A stretch of DNA of 64,000 bases from Lotus japonicus (Eukaryota > Streptophyta > Magnoliopsida > Fabales > Fabaceae). This document shows positions 22,779 to 33,436 of the stretch, one piece after another. Within the stretch, counting starts at the first letter, position 1; the number at the start of each line of letters is the position of its first letter. The notes below the pieces were generated by a model that saw only the letters and a list, made by a program, of their open reading frames with translations, searched no databases and had not been told where the DNA came from. Position numbers and translations under genes: made by a program. The DNA lies in NCBI RefSeq assembly GCF_012489685.1, contig NC_080043.1, forward strand, positions 54,830,289-54,894,288. Reading direction: 5' to 3'.

Positions 22779-24083
22779 TGATGACCCCAGTTTAGTAGTG
22801 TTTTTAGGGTCATTTCGCTGTGGGTTTTGAGTCTTTTTAGAGTCTCGTGTAGTGTTTCATACATTCTCATGCATTTTTATCTTTATTAGTCCTTTTGCAT
22901 TGCTTTGGTAATTTCATAGTTGTATAAGGTCTTCAATGGTATTTTAGTAGAGTTTAGGGGTCTAGTTTAATTCCTAGTTCATTTTATACTTTTGTGCAAT
23001 TTAACCTTTGAGTTTCTTGGTTTTGTTCCTAGTCTTTCTATGCAAGTAATCAGGTTATAACAGCTGAAGGAAGAAGCCCAAGGGGTTTAAAGGCTTGATG
23101 GAGGCACTAAAGTGTGTTAAAGTTGAAGTTTAAGAGGTTTACAGGCGAGCTGGGGCGCTCAAGCGCTCCGCATGGGCGCCTGAGCGCCAGGATGATGGCA
23201 GATACTTTTTGTGCCAGGATTTGGTGCTGGCGCTTGAGCGCCAGGCACACAGAAAACTCGCCCATTTTGCCTATAAATAGGATTTTTGTCATTTCTCTTG
23301 GGACCTTTTGTCATTTTATCATATTTCAATAAGTTAGAAGAGAGGGTTTGAGTTCTAGAGCTTGAGGAGCTACCTCCAAGTCCTATGATCCAGGTTTTGT
23401 CTTTCTTTTCTTGTATGGATTCCATAGCCATGTTTGGCTAAAACCCCTTTTGTTTTGCGTTCTTTGTAAGACTTTGGATGTTTTAGCTTTTAATTCCTTT
23501 CCTATTCGTAATATTCTGTGTAAACCCTTGAATCTCACTTCTATGCTTAATCTTTCAAGCTTGAATGCATGCTAGCTTCTTACTTTTCTATAATCATAAC
23601 GATAGTTTGTTATGGAATTGGGACTTGTTGTGAGATTACTCCTTCTATACTTGCTGCTAGGAATAGAGGAAGAGTTGGGGTTGGTTGGTCTGAATTGTAT
23701 ACTTATTGCTTCTATCAAATGTTTAGGTTATCAAGGAATTGAACCTATCTTTTGGTTAGAAAGGGTTTTCTTTACGAGGCATCGATAGATGACTATCTAG
23801 GCTAGAACTTCAAGGAGAGACTCAGGATTTATTGGATAGGAAGGTTTGCTAAAACTGAATTGGTTGAACAATAACCCAAGGCAATCTCATTTCTGAATTT
23901 CGATCACTTTACTACTTGTTCATTTATCTGTTACATAATCAAAGAAACAACCAATCTTAAAAACTGAATTTTATTCGCTTTTTAACCTTGAACTTGACTC
24001 TTAAACTGAATTCACATTCCAATTCCCTGTGGTTCGATAAATTAAAACCCGGAGATATCTGTGCACTTGCAGATTGACCAACA
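22779..24083 (+). repeat. Athila-type 3' LTR
   Basis: 1305 bp, about 98 percent identical by eye to the 5' LTR, ending GACCAACA directly before the ACCAC target duplication. Confidence 0.92.
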
Positions 24084-24754
24084 ACCACCCCCGCTGAAAC
24101 CTCCTGCAATTGTATTTATCGTGCCAACCGGTGGCTCAAGATCCTTATTAAAGGTTTCCTCCGCTCCTTTCTTCTGTGCGGCCAGCGTCTCCTTTTTGTC
24201 AGTATTCGGCGTGTGGCGACGATCCTCCCGCCGACGATCGTCTTGCTGGCGAGACCCCCTGTACCTGTTCCCCTGTTGTCGCTCTTCATTCCACCGATCG
24301 CCACGTTCATTCAACTGTGACCGCCCCGCTCGAATGAGTCTCTCGATCTCATTCTTCAGACTAAAGCAATCCTTCGTGTCATGTCCTGCTGAGCGGTGAT
24401 ATTCACACCACTTGGTCTTGTCTGTCGTTGTCCGCGCGGGTCAGCCCCTCTTTCGCCCTCTTCAACTGCGTGCGCCGCCTTAACTTCACGCAGCAGCTCT
24501 GTCAGGTGGGCGTTCAAACTTTTCCCTGCCTCCTCCCGGCGACGTGGGTCAGCCTGATGCTAGGGCCAGCGCCGCTCAAAATTTTCCTTTTTGGGATACA
24601 AAGATTCCTTCGGCGCCCTTTCCCCTGTTCGAACCTTCCTGTCCCGCCTTCTGCTTCCCTCTACTTTCTCCTTGCTCGGCTTATCTTCTGGTGACACATC
24701 CCTCTGGTCGCCATCCTTCTCTACCTTCGCGCGTCTCCGCTTAAAATCTTCATC
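24084..24754 (-). pseudogene. Tat-1 gag C-terminal region, broken
   Basis: Minus-strand frame reads KTKWCEYHRSAGHDTKDCFS, a Tat-type zinc-knuckle-like CxxHxxxGHxxxxC motif (plus-strand position about 24366-24408). Next come LKNEIERLIRAGRSQLNERG, a long R/Q/D-rich basic stretch and PPVGTINTIAGGFSGG just before the Athila insertion. Gag binds RNA and assembles particles. Upstream the frame is disrupted by a TGA before the zinc motif, and the N-terminal capsid region is missing. At about 24754 gag passes directly into Helitron helicase, so the 5' LTR and gag start were deleted. Confidence 0.75.
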
Positions 24755-25282
24755 CGATCTACACGGATTATTATAACTCAAATATTTGGTTTCCTATCTA
24801 GGAATCATAGACAGCATAAAGTTGTTAACCTCTTCAACACTTTCAAGAGTAGGTGCAAGGAGTGCTCTTTGTTCAAAATATCCATGGTTTTCCAAATTAG
24901 CAACAACATCGGGATAAGCAAAATTTACTAATTCAAGTAAAGGATTATCAGACTCCCTTGCCAGAGGGAATCTTTATATTAGAATCATCATCATCGATTG
25001 GCTTAACCATTCCATCCCCTACTTGAAGAAGCCAATCAACAAATTCTTTGATTTCCATAGATGAAGAAGAGAAAGCAGCATGTTGTAATCTCATGTTGAT
25101 AGTTAACTTCATTACCTTACAATACTTCCATAGGTAGGATGAATTCACAGCAGAAAGAATGATGTTAGATCAACTTCATTTCAAAATGACTGGAAGAATC
25201 TGCCTGAAGTCTCCCCCCCCACAACAACTACTTTTCCTCCAAAAGATTTATCATGGCCAAAAGTTGTTTGTGTCTTCATAAT
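24755..25282 (-). pseudogene. Helitron helicase, middle fragment
   Basis: The minus strand begins after the solo LTR with MKTQTTFGHDKSFGGKVVVV. It continues with GGDFRQILPV after a one-base slip in a run of G at about 25213-25220, two stops, then VMKLTINMRLQHAAF, VGDGMVKPIDDD, FEQRALLAPTLESVEEVNNF and YLSYNNPCRSDED. These are the helicase motifs 'VVVGGDFRQ.LPV', 'L..NMRL' and 'R.ILAPTN..V..VN' of Helitron RepHel. At least three stops and one frameshift make it inactive. It joins the fragment at 12179 across Tat-1 and the fragment at 26489 across the solo LTR. Confidence 0.85.
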
Positions 25283-26483
25283 TGTAAGATCAAGTTTTGA
25301 TCGAGTAGTACAACTCTATGTTTTGATGATTACAAGTTAACATTTTAGTATGAACAATTATGGTACTCTAACGTGTTTTTCTGAGTGTGCTATTTACAGG
25401 CTCTGACCTCTATTTTATCTCACACAAATCAGAAGCACTATGCATAAAGAGTGACTCAAGCAACGCTTTCGCAACATCTATGTTCACTCTGAACAGTAGA
25501 AACGCTTCAGAAGATCTGAAGTCATACAAGCTCTGATATGGACTCAGTCACTTGAAGATCTGAAGATCCAGACGCTGTGACAACCTAGACACTCTGAAGG
25601 TTCAGATGTTCTGATGGTGTAGAAGACTCTGAAGATCCAGAAGCTAAAAAGTGGAAACTCTGATGTCCAGAAGCAAGATGACTCTGAAGACCATGTACTT
25701 CCCTCTGAGTTCAGAATCAGAAGATACAACGGTCAGAGGATCTCTGCTTCCCTCTGACTCTGATCAACGAGCATCACAAGTTCCAACATGAAGCATTCCC
25801 CTGATCAGAAGTCTACTACGTTTAAAGGTCAAGTCACTATCCAAGTACAAAAGCAAATGTATTATCCTAACGACCTACCTAACATTCTCAGCCACAGCAG
25901 AAGCTGGAATTTCCAGAACTTCCCTCCAACGGTAGCATTCCCATGCAGCATTCAAACCCTAATCCTTGGAGTATAAATAGAGGCTGAAGATTGAAAGATG
26001 TTGTTGGAAGAATCTCACACGCGCAAGCTATATTCAAACCTTCTAAGCATTCTTTCATCTGAATTCATTGTGTTTACTATTAGCTTTTCAGAAGCAAATT
26101 CTTTGTAATCATTCTTTCTTAAACAGTTGTTTAGTTACCTTTAGGAGATCAAGTTTGATCGGATCCTAGAGAAGACTAAGAGAGTGAATCTTAGTGTGAG
26201 CTAAATCAGTGTATTGTTAGTCACTTGTAGGTTTCAAGTGCAGTTGTAACATTTACCTGATTAGTGGATTGCCTTCATTCTAAGAAGGAAGAAATCACCT
26301 TAACGGGTGGACTGGATTAACTTGAGGGATTTATCAAGTGAACCAGGATAAAATCCTTGTGTGTTTTTCTATCTCTTACCTTAAGCACTTTGTTCTCGAA
26401 AGATTTGTTGAAATCTTTAAGGTGGAAGTTTTATTCTGAAAACGTTATTCAAACCCCCCTTTCTACCGTTTTTCATACCTTCA
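25283..26483 (+). mobile_element. Solo LTR of a Sirevirus-type copia element
   Basis: 1201 bp, TGTAAGATC...TACCTTCA, flanked by a perfect ATAAT duplication (25278-25282 and 26484-26488). It is the same LTR family as the 3' LTR at 40459-41671, in opposite orientation. Sense TATA box TATAAATA at 25972-25979. The insertion falls precisely within the helicase codons and can be removed to restore continuity. A solo LTR arises by LTR-LTR recombination. Confidence 0.9.
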
Positions 26484-26488
26484 ATAAT

Positions 26489-26696
26489 GTCATTTAAAGT
26501 TCTGTCTAGAGCTTCAAAACAATTGTTCAACATGGGGCGTCATCCCAAATAATAAGACTCGCTTTATGAACCATCTCAGCTTTAGGAGAACCTTGTCAGA
26601 CATTAAATGTAGATATTTCGTGGATTGAAATAGGAATAGAAAATCTAGAGTGAGCAGTTCTACCTCCAAGTAATAATAATGAACCTTGTCTAGAAC
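26489..26696 (-). pseudogene. Helitron helicase, N-proximal fragment
   Basis: The minus strand reads GSLLLLGGRTAHSRFSIPIS, then a frame change, then LIIWDDAPMLNNCFEALDRT with LNDI at the solo-LTR junction. These correspond to 'SLLLPGGRTAHSRF' and the Walker B region 'IIWDEAPM' of the Helitron helicase. The Walker A segment expected about 20-30 residues upstream is missing, because the sequence runs into the Helitron C 3' terminus at 26697. Confidence 0.8.
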
Positions 26697-26725
26697 CTAG
26701 TGTTTTTGCCCCGTGCGCTGCATGG

Positions 26726-27328
26726 TGAAGTTTACTATTATATTTGACACATCAATAAAAATTTTGATTATAAACAATTTAAGATACTAAAAATGAAAAA
26801 ACAATCATAATAAAGATATAGATATTCAAAAAACATAAATTCGGACACTTATAGTGTTATATACTCATAAACCGATTTAAACAATATAAATATTATGAAA
26901 AAAAAAAGAATTAGTTAGTCAAAATCTTCAGTTCTGCACATGGGTCGTATAAATGATTCTTTGCCTGGAAGATGTAAATACATATATTTCAATCTATTAC
27001 GTTTGAGACTTACAAAGTGAAACCAAAATACACACACATATATATATATATATAATTTCTCCTAACATTATTTAAAAAATATTAACAATGCACTTAAATT
27101 ATTTATAAATAAAATTTCAATGCAAACCAAAAAAATTTGAAAATGAACTTTTATACTAAAATCAACGATTTGGGCATGTACCAATACAACGATTCAAAAC
27201 AAAACTGATATACTAAAATCAATATTTGCAAATATTTTAGCTGCTAGAATTAAGAGACTAAAAAAGATGAGCATTCAACAAAACAAAACCACAACGAATA
27301 TCACACAACCCGCAAAATTTCACTCAAC

Positions 27329-27365
<37 letters not shown>

Positions 27366-28531
27366 CATTCAGATTAGTTAAAATTGTATATACTTATTCA
27401 TAAAATAATTTAATTTAATGTTATATTTTTATTTAACATTAGTTATAATCTAATATTTTTATCAATGCTTGTTTACCAATTTAAACAAACAATAAAAATA
27501 ATAACATATTATTACTGTAATTTATTAGGAAATTATTTCTAATTTTATGTTAGCTAAAAAAAAATTATAGCTTTGAAGTGCAAATTTCTTCTAAAAACTT
27601 AATGTAGTCGATTGTAAAATGTTCATTCTCGTGCTTTGTATTTTTATTACATAATTTTGTATCCTAAGTTACATATAATCATTTTAAAATTTTTAATACC
27701 CGCACAACATTGTTTCACTCGTTATAATTTTTTTTAATTGCTTTACTAATGAATTTAGAAAAGCTGAAGAGGGATTGAGACAGTGAAGAGAGACAGAGAG
27801 CAAGAGAGGGTTAAGGGGAAAGAGAGGGTTGTGCGGAAGGATATGTGAGGAGTTTCAACTCAGAATGAGAATCCGATAAAAGCTTGTTTGAAGGATTGAA
27901 ACTTAAAAGTGGTGCAGATTCCCAATGAATGTTATGCATGATTGAAGCATTAATGGTCTGCACATGGTAAATAAAAATATTTTGAATTTTAAATTCTAAA
28001 TTTCTAAAATGAGAAGATGAAAATAACAAACTGAGCAGATTAAAAATTTATAAAACGAAGGGGAGAAAATTGTAAATCAAAATGATATTAACTTTATAAT
28101 TTTAAATTTTCCTAACCTACTCAAATGTAAAATATTCATGAATTTTATTTTTCAACCAACCAAATTAGTGAAGTTATAGATATATAGATTCCGTGAGAGA
28201 TTTTTAGCACACCTCATATAAAACACATATATTAATGTTTTCAATTCCCGTACGACATATTTTTATAATTTTATATTTTACTCTTATAATTATTTTAAAA
28301 AATATGAAAAAATACCAAAGAATTTTAAATTATATTTTTCTATTAATTAACATAAAATAATTTTCATGTGAAATTCTTATCTAGTCCTCCACCAAGTCCC
28401 ACTGGAATTTTCACAACAAACTTGATATCCACAAACAGAATCAATTATATGGATTTGAACTTAAAGTTGAAACAACTAATATTCAAAATAAAGTTTATAA
28501 TTTATTACTTCTCCTCAATAGTTGTGGTTTC
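26726..28531. other. Helitron C 3' portion, no recognised gene
   Basis: Very AT-rich sequence with microsatellites. No protein motif or splice-bounded exon recognised. Confidence 0.5.
27331..27361. repeat. (TA)n microsatellite
   Basis: About 15 uninterrupted TA units. A shorter run is at about 27036-27053. Confidence 0.85.
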
Positions 28532-28549
28532 AGAATAGAACTCCTAATT

Positions 28550-28745
28550 AACCAAGTGGGTTGGTGTAGTGGTTCAGCACTTCATCCTTTAAGCAAGTAG
28601 TTGAGGGTTTGAATCCCAACTCTTGCGAATAGAAAAACTCCTTGGACAACCCCCTACCGCTTAGTGCGCTGACCGTGGGACAATGATTGGTCTCACGGCT
28701 GTCGGCTGTGGGGATACCTTGGTCAAGACCAAAAAAAAAAAAAAA
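28550..28745 (+). mobile_element. tRNA-derived SINE
   Basis: About 196 bp flanked by a perfect 18-bp duplication, AGAATAGAACTCCTAATT (28532-28549 and 28746-28763). The head has pol III promoter boxes: A box GGTGTAGTGGTTCAGC and B box GGGTTTGAATCCC. The tail is poly(A). The tRNA-related 5' part does not fold into a full tRNA, so this is a SINE and not a tRNA gene. Confidence 0.92.
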
Positions 28746-28763
28746 AGAATAGAACTCCTAATT

Positions 28764-30478
28764 CAAGTGACTTAGGCCTTTGGATAACCTCAATGGTCAG
28801 TGTCATGCCTTGACAACTTTTCCATAATCCTTCTCCCTCCCCATATACCATTCTAGCCATCATTTTTTAACCAAAACCTATAGTGTTGACCTCAAATAAG
28901 CCAATACTATTTATTAGCAGAGCTGGGGATACTAAACTCATCTTATCCGTACTATCATCCTTTTGAGAATCAACAACAACTTGTACAGAACAATCTAGAA
29001 AAAGTCAGGCAATGACGACAATTAAAATTAACTTAGAAAACTTGATGGAGAAGTTGGGTTAGTCAGGAAAAATCAAAAACTCTTCAATGTAAGTGCCTCA
29101 ATCAAGAAAACCAATATTAAAATAAGAAAAAAAAATCCCTACTTCATTTAATTGGATATACTTCATTTCATATTGGCAATTTTCTGCTATGTGTCTCTAT
29201 GCCTTCTTCATAATCATCTTCTATTTCAAAAAGAGTAGAGAACCTAAAAATAAAGAAGAAAGTGACACTATCTTTACATCACAGCCAATTACAATGCTAT
29301 AGTAATGTCATTCAATTTGAATATGGATTTCAAATTCAAAGTAAAGAAAAGAGAGAAACAGGGACTACAAAGATATGAAAAGCAAACCTACCACTATTCT
29401 TCCAAATAGATATATCCCTCTTCAGCATGACAGCAACACAAAAAGACACCCTATAAGAAATCTACCACTATTCTTCCAATACGATAATTTAATTTTCAAT
29501 TAGCTCTACTCCTTTCATCTATCACCAATATTACAAAGTGATAATCGTGCCATTTGGACAGTAAGGTAATTGTAGCATTAATCATTATAATTGGTTGTTT
29601 TCATAAATGGGGGGATACAGCTTGGCGTCCTTTAAAAGAATAAAAAAACAAAAACTTGGCGTTCAAAAAAGCATGAAGTTCCTAGGAAGCATAGAGGTAA
29701 ACAAAATATGTTGGTTCTTATAACCTCTTCTAGATATATACTTCATTTCATATTGACAATCTCTGTCAGCACCAAATTTTAACATATAGTTAAAATGAAC
29801 TAAAATCATTCTCTGACTATTGGCCTATTGGTGCACATGATCCTAAAGGAATCATGTATCCATTTTTCCCAAATAAACGGGAACATGGTACCGTGTAAAT
29901 TGGTAGTATAGTTCCTACAATTTTGGTAATCTTTGAGAGCATCATGTGCGAACCTCATAACATTTCCCAGGCAAGTGACTCATTCACAACTTGTATAAAA
30001 CAGAACCAATAATGGAAAGCATTGAAGCAATAAAATAATGAAATAGAAACAACTTGACATAGTGTTTTGAAATGATACACAATTTTCATCATCTTCCTTA
30101 TAATATGTGCAGTTGAAAAAATAAATCAATTACTTGCACCAATAATGTATAGATGTTTAGTCAAGAAGCAAAAAGAAGAAATAATAGAACAAAAAGTGCA
30201 GATAACAGGGGCAGGTTCAAGACAAACCTCGCAGAATAATGGTGAACCATGCACACCCAAGAGGCTCAGAATCCAATATCCAAAATAATCAACAACTGAA
30301 ATAGGAAGCCAAAATCAAATATTTTTACTACCTAATCAGCTCAGAACACACGCAAAAATGAAAACAAAAAACTGAAATATATTATGTGTTAAGAAAAACA
30401 TTATAGGAAATAGAAGCCAAGTTTATTCATCAACATGAACTAATTTGTATTCAAAGGAGCTGGAGAAATCATAACAAA
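28764..30478. other. Helitron C interior, no recognised gene
   Basis: AT-rich, with no conserved coding segment identified on either strand. Probably introns or non-coding captured DNA. Confidence 0.45.
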
Positions 30479-30582
30479 ACCTAATGCATAACAGGTTTCA
30501 CATAAGTATTTCAATTTTCAAGAACCATAAACCTAATGCATAACAGGTTTCACATATGTATTTCAATTTTCAAGAACCATAA
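30479..30582. repeat. Tandem duplication, 52-bp unit
   Basis: Two nearly identical copies (30479-30530 and 30531-30582) starting ACCTAATGCATAACAGG, one clear substitution. Confidence 0.9.
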
Positions 30583-30859
30583 ACCTAAAACCAAAATTTA
30601 AAATGGAAATTGAAACAGTTTCTATTTTTATGTTGGCTTACCTCTCCAATCAACTTATTCCTCATAACCCTTCTCAAAAACTGGCAGCTTCAAGGTCACC
30701 CCTAGAAAGCTCCGGGCGAGCATGAAGAAGTTACCTGGTAAAAATCCCAAATCAATAATGATGATAAGAAAAAGCTAGTAACATAATCGGTTGGAGACAC
30801 GACCTAAACCATGACAGGTGTCGGTTAAAAACGACCTAACCATTCAAGACAAATTTTGA

Positions 30860-31060
30860 GAAACAATGCATGAGCAAATGAGCTCATTTCAACAAATACT
30901 GATTCATAATAGCAAAAAAACTTAGGAGACGGTAGCAAGGAGCCCAGAAAATCAAATGAGCAGAAGACAAATTTTTTAGAAACAATGCATGAGTAAATGA
31001 GCTCATTTCAACAAATAGTGATTTATCAGAGCAAGAAAACTAAAGAGACAACAGCAAGTA
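30860..31060. repeat. Tandem duplication, about 106-bp unit
   Basis: GACAAATTTT..GAGAAACAATG and AATGAGCTCATTTCAACAAA recur about 106 bp apart with moderate divergence. Confidence 0.75.
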
Positions 31061-31320
31061 GTTAGGCTAATAGGCACAAAATAATAAAAAGTTAAATAAA
31101 TAGAAGTTAAAAAACAACCTTAGCATTACGCTAAGCAACATCATATGGAACATAAGTCATAGAGGAAACACAGCTAGGAAAATGAAAGAAGGAAACACAT
31201 GAAAGAATGGCGCTTTCCAATAACATAGTAAGAAATATAAGTTAGAGAGGAATATGAATCAGAAAAGAAATGGTAAAAATTCGAAAGCAAGAAATTTGCA
31301 TGGAAAAAGAAAGTTTTTAC

Positions 31321-31387
31321 CTTGAAAGACTCATTACATTTTCTGAAAACAATGCTCGGAAGATACTTGAGCCAAACAGAAAATCCC
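31321..31387 (-). pseudogene. Captured beta-galactosidase (GH35) exon
   Basis: A 67-base minus-strand exon with canonical borders: TTTCAG|G at the acceptor and TTCAAG|GTAAAA at the donor. After the first base it reads GFSVWLKYLPSIVFRKCNES then FK, 22 codons. Plant glycoside hydrolase family 35 beta-galactosidases have an exon of the same length and phase with the consensus GFPVWLKYVPGI.FRTDN.PFK, following the 'CAEWNYG' segment. The differences (P-to-S, G-to-S, TD-to-KC) suggest relaxed selection. I find no neighbouring GH35 exon on either side. It is a single exon moved by Helitron C and cannot encode an enzyme. Confidence 0.75.
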
Positions 31388-32177
31388 CTGAAACCAAATA
31401 GAAAGAGATAATAAGGTATAATGAGAAATACCACAAATTGTGCTCAATCTTCAATGATACCCATTCAGGCAATCACCACCCCATCCTTCATAGATATCAC
31501 CACCAGATAAGCACTCTACAATGAGTGAATTTTGTAAGAATCAAATAAGACGGAAGAGCAAATATTTTATGCACTTAATTTTAGCATTATAACTGAAATA
31601 GCTCTAAGAAACTCATTTCAAATCAAAATCATGAGAAAGCTACAATAGCAATTGAAACTTCAAAATTAACTTCCTTAAATAACTTTCAATTTCTTCGAAT
31701 TCGAGTCAGCCAGTGCTGGAATCAATTTTCCAATTACCAAAGAAAAGAAATACCAAATGGATAAAGGGAAAAACGTTGAGGGAAAAAGGGGCTATGATTA
31801 TTTACACGACATGGGTAAAAGGGGCTAAGTTTAAACCAATTGCTTGGGATTGCCACAAATTTTAGAAAAAGGGAAATAAAACAATAAAAAACACAATTGG
31901 TATTAGGGGTTTGAATTGACTATCTATAAAACCAGTAATTGGTCACAATCCATCCATATAAAAAAACACAACTTGATTCTTGTTTCAGTAGGGAACTGGG
32001 AAGAAAACATTGACGAAATAACAGAGCCAAGGTGAAGAGGACGATTCAGACCTAGCCGATGAAAATTAGAGATGGAAGGCAGTGGAGAAGATACCTGAAA
32101 ATTATAAAGCTGAAAACACTAAATCATGATGAAAACAATAATTGTTAATCAATTAAGCCCTAAATAAAGGAAGATAC

Positions 32178-32440
32178 CTGAGCCATAAATCATGATCGAG
32201 AGTATGGTGGAGAATGAAGATAATCTGAACATTGAAATTAAGCCCAAGAGTGAATGATTGCCTCGAGAGTGAAGGATGTAGCTCTGGATGGTGGAACCGA
32301 AAGTTCGAACATTTGTGAGAGAAGAAAGAAGGATTCAGTGCAAGGGGTAGGAGAATTTGAGGGGAACTTCCAAGCAGTGATCGGAGGCAAATCGTGGATT
32401 TTGTGTAGCTGGCAAGAGAGGTTGTTGCGGAGGGAGCCAT
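32178..32440 (-). pseudogene. Possible captured first exon, transit-peptide-like
   Basis: From ATG at 32440 the minus strand reads MAPSATTSLASYTKSTICLR and stays open to a possible donor (CTCAG|GTATCT near 32178). The start is rich in Ser, Thr, Ala and Leu and poor in acidic residues, as in plastid transit peptides. There is no similarity I recognise. It could be a captured first exon of a nuclear gene for an organelle protein, or chance. Confidence 0.25.
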
Positions 32441-32512
32441 GGATTGTTCAAAGAAAGGTCATATGATCTTTTTCTGATAAACATATCTGTTTAAAATGGT
32501 TAAATGGGTTTA

Positions 32513-33325
32513 GGCTATGTTTGGATTGATGGAACATAATGGAGCGGAACGGAATGGAACATAATGGAGCGGAATGGAATGGGATGGAGTGGAATAAAAT
32601 TCACTTACCATTGTTTGGATATTTTATAATGGAGTGGAATAAATTTACCACTCCATTGTTTGCATAATGGATGGAATGAAATGAAATATAATTTATTTAT
32701 TCCTATTTTACCCTTAATTGCAATTTAAATATCATTGATTTTACCCCTTTCTAATATCAGTTTTTGTGTATCAGTTCAGTTCAATTGGAAGTAGTGTCAA
32801 GAAAACAAACAAATATAGTATAAGGGGTGAGATTAAAAGCAGAAAATGACAACAGATTTTGAAACGAGAAGAAAAAAAGGAAGAATGGAACATAACCAAC
32901 CATGAAAATATTAGCGTTAGAGAAGAGGGTTTATTGAGATAATATTGTGAGTGAACCAGTTATTTGTGAATGAGAGCAGAAGGTCCATTGCAACTCGATC
33001 GGGATCCAACATAAAGGAGAATCTTTCAAAAAATCATAAAGGAGAAGCAAAAGGATAAAAACGTGTAGTTGAGGAGCAGTTGCAAGTTGCAGAGGGGTAA
33101 TATAGTATTTTAATAATTTTATTAGGTGATCAGTTTTTGTTCCATTCCTTTCCACCTAAATTGGGAGGGAACAAATTTAATGGAAAACAATGGAACATGA
33201 TGGATCTTGAACCATCACTTACCATTGGGTTCCAATCTATTTTAACCAACACAAACAATGGACCATTCCCTCCCTCCTTCCCATTCCACTCCACTCCATC
33301 CCCTCCCCCCAATCCAAACAGACCC
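32513..33325. mobile_element. Tourist-type (PIF/Harbinger) MITE
   Basis: 813 bp with termini GGCTATGTTTGGATTG and, complemented, GGGTCTGTTTGGATTG. It is flanked by TTA on each side (32510-32512 and 33326-33328). Sub-terminal repeats rich in GGAATGGAATGG/CCATTCCACTCC extend the inverted symmetry. The TTA duplication and TGTTTGG ends are typical of Tourist elements. No coding capacity. Confidence 0.85.
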
Positions 33326-33436
33326 TTAGGGATATAATATAGTTATAGATAGAGGCACAAACTTTTGAATTTGAAATTCAAAATTGTAATGAATTGTTCT
33401 GTGTGAAATCATCCATAGTCTTAAAGAGCATTCCCC

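Larger units (their letters stand above)
17619..24083 (+). mobile_element. Athila-type Ty3/gypsy retrotransposon, non-autonomous, with both LTRs
   Basis: A 6465-bp element with LTRs at 17619-18920 and 22779-24083 (TGATGACC...GACCAACA) and a perfect 5-bp target duplication ACCAC (17614-17618 and 24084-24088). The primer-binding site TGGCGCCGTTGTCGGGGA lies six bases after the 5' LTR, the tRNA-Asp-type site known for Athila/Calypso elements. The internal region has gag and protease, then a second gag-like segment. RT, RNase H and integrase are absent, and about 1.35 kb before the 3' LTR is non-coding. It is inserted in Tat-1 between gag and protease. By eye the LTRs differ at about 27 sites plus a 3-bp indel, roughly 2 percent. 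Confidence 0.92.
12180..24754 (-). mobile_element. Tat-1: non-autonomous Tat-lineage Ty3/gypsy retrotransposon, split by an Athila element
   Basis: A minus-strand element inserted in the Helitron helicase gene. Its 3' LTR (12180-12501) is at the left. Next come an antisense ORF pseudogene (13184-15432), a non-coding spacer, protease (16600-17613) and gag (24084-24754). The Athila-type element at 17619-24083 is inserted between protease and gag. About 6.1 kb remains once the insertion is excluded. It shares LTR ends (TGTTCCGT...GTCCACA on the plus strand), antisense ORF position and 3' spacer with Tat-2 at 56909-64000. RT, RNase H and integrase are missing, and the 5' LTR with its target duplication is gone: gag joins helicase directly near 24754. 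Confidence 0.75.

Noticed and set aside
28551..28625. tRNA-like sequence with A and B boxes
   Set aside because: It is followed by an unrelated body, a poly(A) tail and an 18-bp target duplication, and has no proper acceptor pairing. It is the head of a SINE.
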